Shown here: positions 6,012 through 6,506 of the stretch, one piece after another
Layout: every line of letters begins with the position of its first letter
Numbering within the stretch: position 1 is the first letter of the stretch
NCBI GenBank assembly: GCA_948888345.1
Contig: CAQTPN010000084.1
Span: 1 to 6,506, forward strand
Source: an uncultured bacterium
Lineage (GTDB): Bacteria; Cyanobacteriota; Vampirovibrionia; Gastranaerophilales; Gastranaerophilaceae
Direction of reading: 5' to 3'
DNA length: 6,506 bases
Program-made: the position numbers and the translations under genes
Notes under the pieces: generated by a model
What the model saw: only the letters and a program-made list of their open reading frames with translations
The model's database searches: none
What the model was told of the DNA's origin: nothing

Positions 6012-6506
6012 ATGATTATAATATTTTACATTTCACTGTTTTTATATGTAACAGTTATATCAATAGCCCCGAACCTTACCGATTATGACCTCTGGGCAAG
6101 GCTTGTTGTCGGGAAAACATTTTTCCAAACAGGAACTCTTCTGAATTATGATTTCCAATCATTCGGCCCAACCCGCCAGTGGTTTGACCATGAATGGGGT
6201 TCAAGTCTTATTTTTTATTCAATACTCGATAAATTCGGCGATATCGGACTTTATACGCTCAAAGCAATAATGCTGTTTCTGGTTTATTTTATAATCACAA
6301 GAATAATTTTATTAAGAAGAAAACACCTTTCACATACAGAAGAAAATCCATTTATAACGGCTCCTTTAAACATTCTGTTTTTTATATTCTTAATTCAATC
6401 CACCCTTGATGTGGTATTTACAACAGTAAGATGCCAGATGTTTTCATTTTTATTCTTTATGCTCTGGTTTTATGCGCTTGAAAAATCAAGACTTGAAAAT
6501 AATTAT
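6012..6506 (+). CDS. Polytopic membrane protein, GT-C glycosyltransferase-like, 3'-truncated by window edge
   Basis: An open frame of 165 codons runs off the right edge. The hydrophobic N-terminus (residues 1-20) is a first membrane helix. It is followed by a loop carrying TDYDLWARLVVGK (23-35) and QWFDHEWGSSLIFYS (56-70), then further helices at about 77-101, 117-137 and 140-157, with a basic stretch LLRRKH between. An acidic D-x-D/W motif just after the first helix, followed by a WxxHEW block, is the pattern of a widespread group of uncharacterised multi-spanning proteins related to GT-C glycosyltransferases, which use lipid-linked sugars at the outer membrane face. That assignment is tentative because only the N-terminal part is visible. 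The ATG at 6012 was chosen; a TTG at 6003 would add three residues (M-R-N) and lies nearer the AGGA. It is transcribed divergently from pheS and has the same base composition as its neighbours. Confidence 0.75.
   Translation, partial: MIIIFYISLFLYVTVISIAPNLTDYDLWARLVVGKTFFQTGTLLNYDFQSFGPTRQWFDHEWGSSLIFYSILDKFGDIGLYTLKAIMLFLVYFIITRIILLRRKHLSHTEENPFITAPLNILFFIFLIQSTLDVVFTTVRCQMFSFLFFMLWFYALEKSRLENNY

Overview
The window is an A+T-rich bacterial chromosomal segment, roughly two thirds A+T by eye. It is densely packed with short intergenic gaps, clear Shine-Dalgarno sequences before most genes, and TAA or TAG stops at all six gene ends that are visible. No mobile element, CRISPR array, rRNA or tRNA gene was seen.

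Positions 1-4346 (+ strand) hold a type II fatty-acid / phospholipid-initiation operon: plsX (5' end outside the window), fabH, fabD, fabG. A fifth gene follows, encoding a secreted ankyrin-repeat protein whose ATG overlaps the fabG TAA by one base. FabD makes malonyl-ACP, FabH condenses it with acetyl-CoA to start a chain, FabG performs the first reduction of each cycle, and PlsX converts finished acyl-ACP to acyl-phosphate for phospholipid synthesis. The acpP gene, which follows fabG in many bacteria, is not there; the ankyrin gene takes its place.

Positions 4433-4795 (+) hold an unrecognised 120-aa cytosolic-looking protein with a disordered N-terminus. It is separated by a strong bidirectional hairpin terminator (4816-4845) from the convergent gene pheS (4855-5889, - strand). 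pheS encodes the alpha subunit of phenylalanyl-tRNA synthetase. It has a four-cysteine zinc-knuckle-like insertion and a variant motif 2, and it stands alone without pheT downstream. Upstream of pheS is a divergent promoter region. From it a polytopic membrane protein, resembling GT-C-type membrane glycosyltransferases, runs off the right edge of the window.

Organism: this cannot be fixed from the sequence. The order plsX-fabH-fabD, a stand-alone pheS, low GC and good Shine-Dalgarno use fit the non-photosynthetic cyanobacterial relatives (Vampirovibrionia/Melainabacteria, for example gut Gastranaerophilales). That is an inference held at about 0.5; other AT-rich phyla such as Elusimicrobia or Firmicutes remain possible. 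Most of the window is ordinary housekeeping sequence. The least explained parts are the coupled secreted ankyrin protein and the 120-aa orphan.
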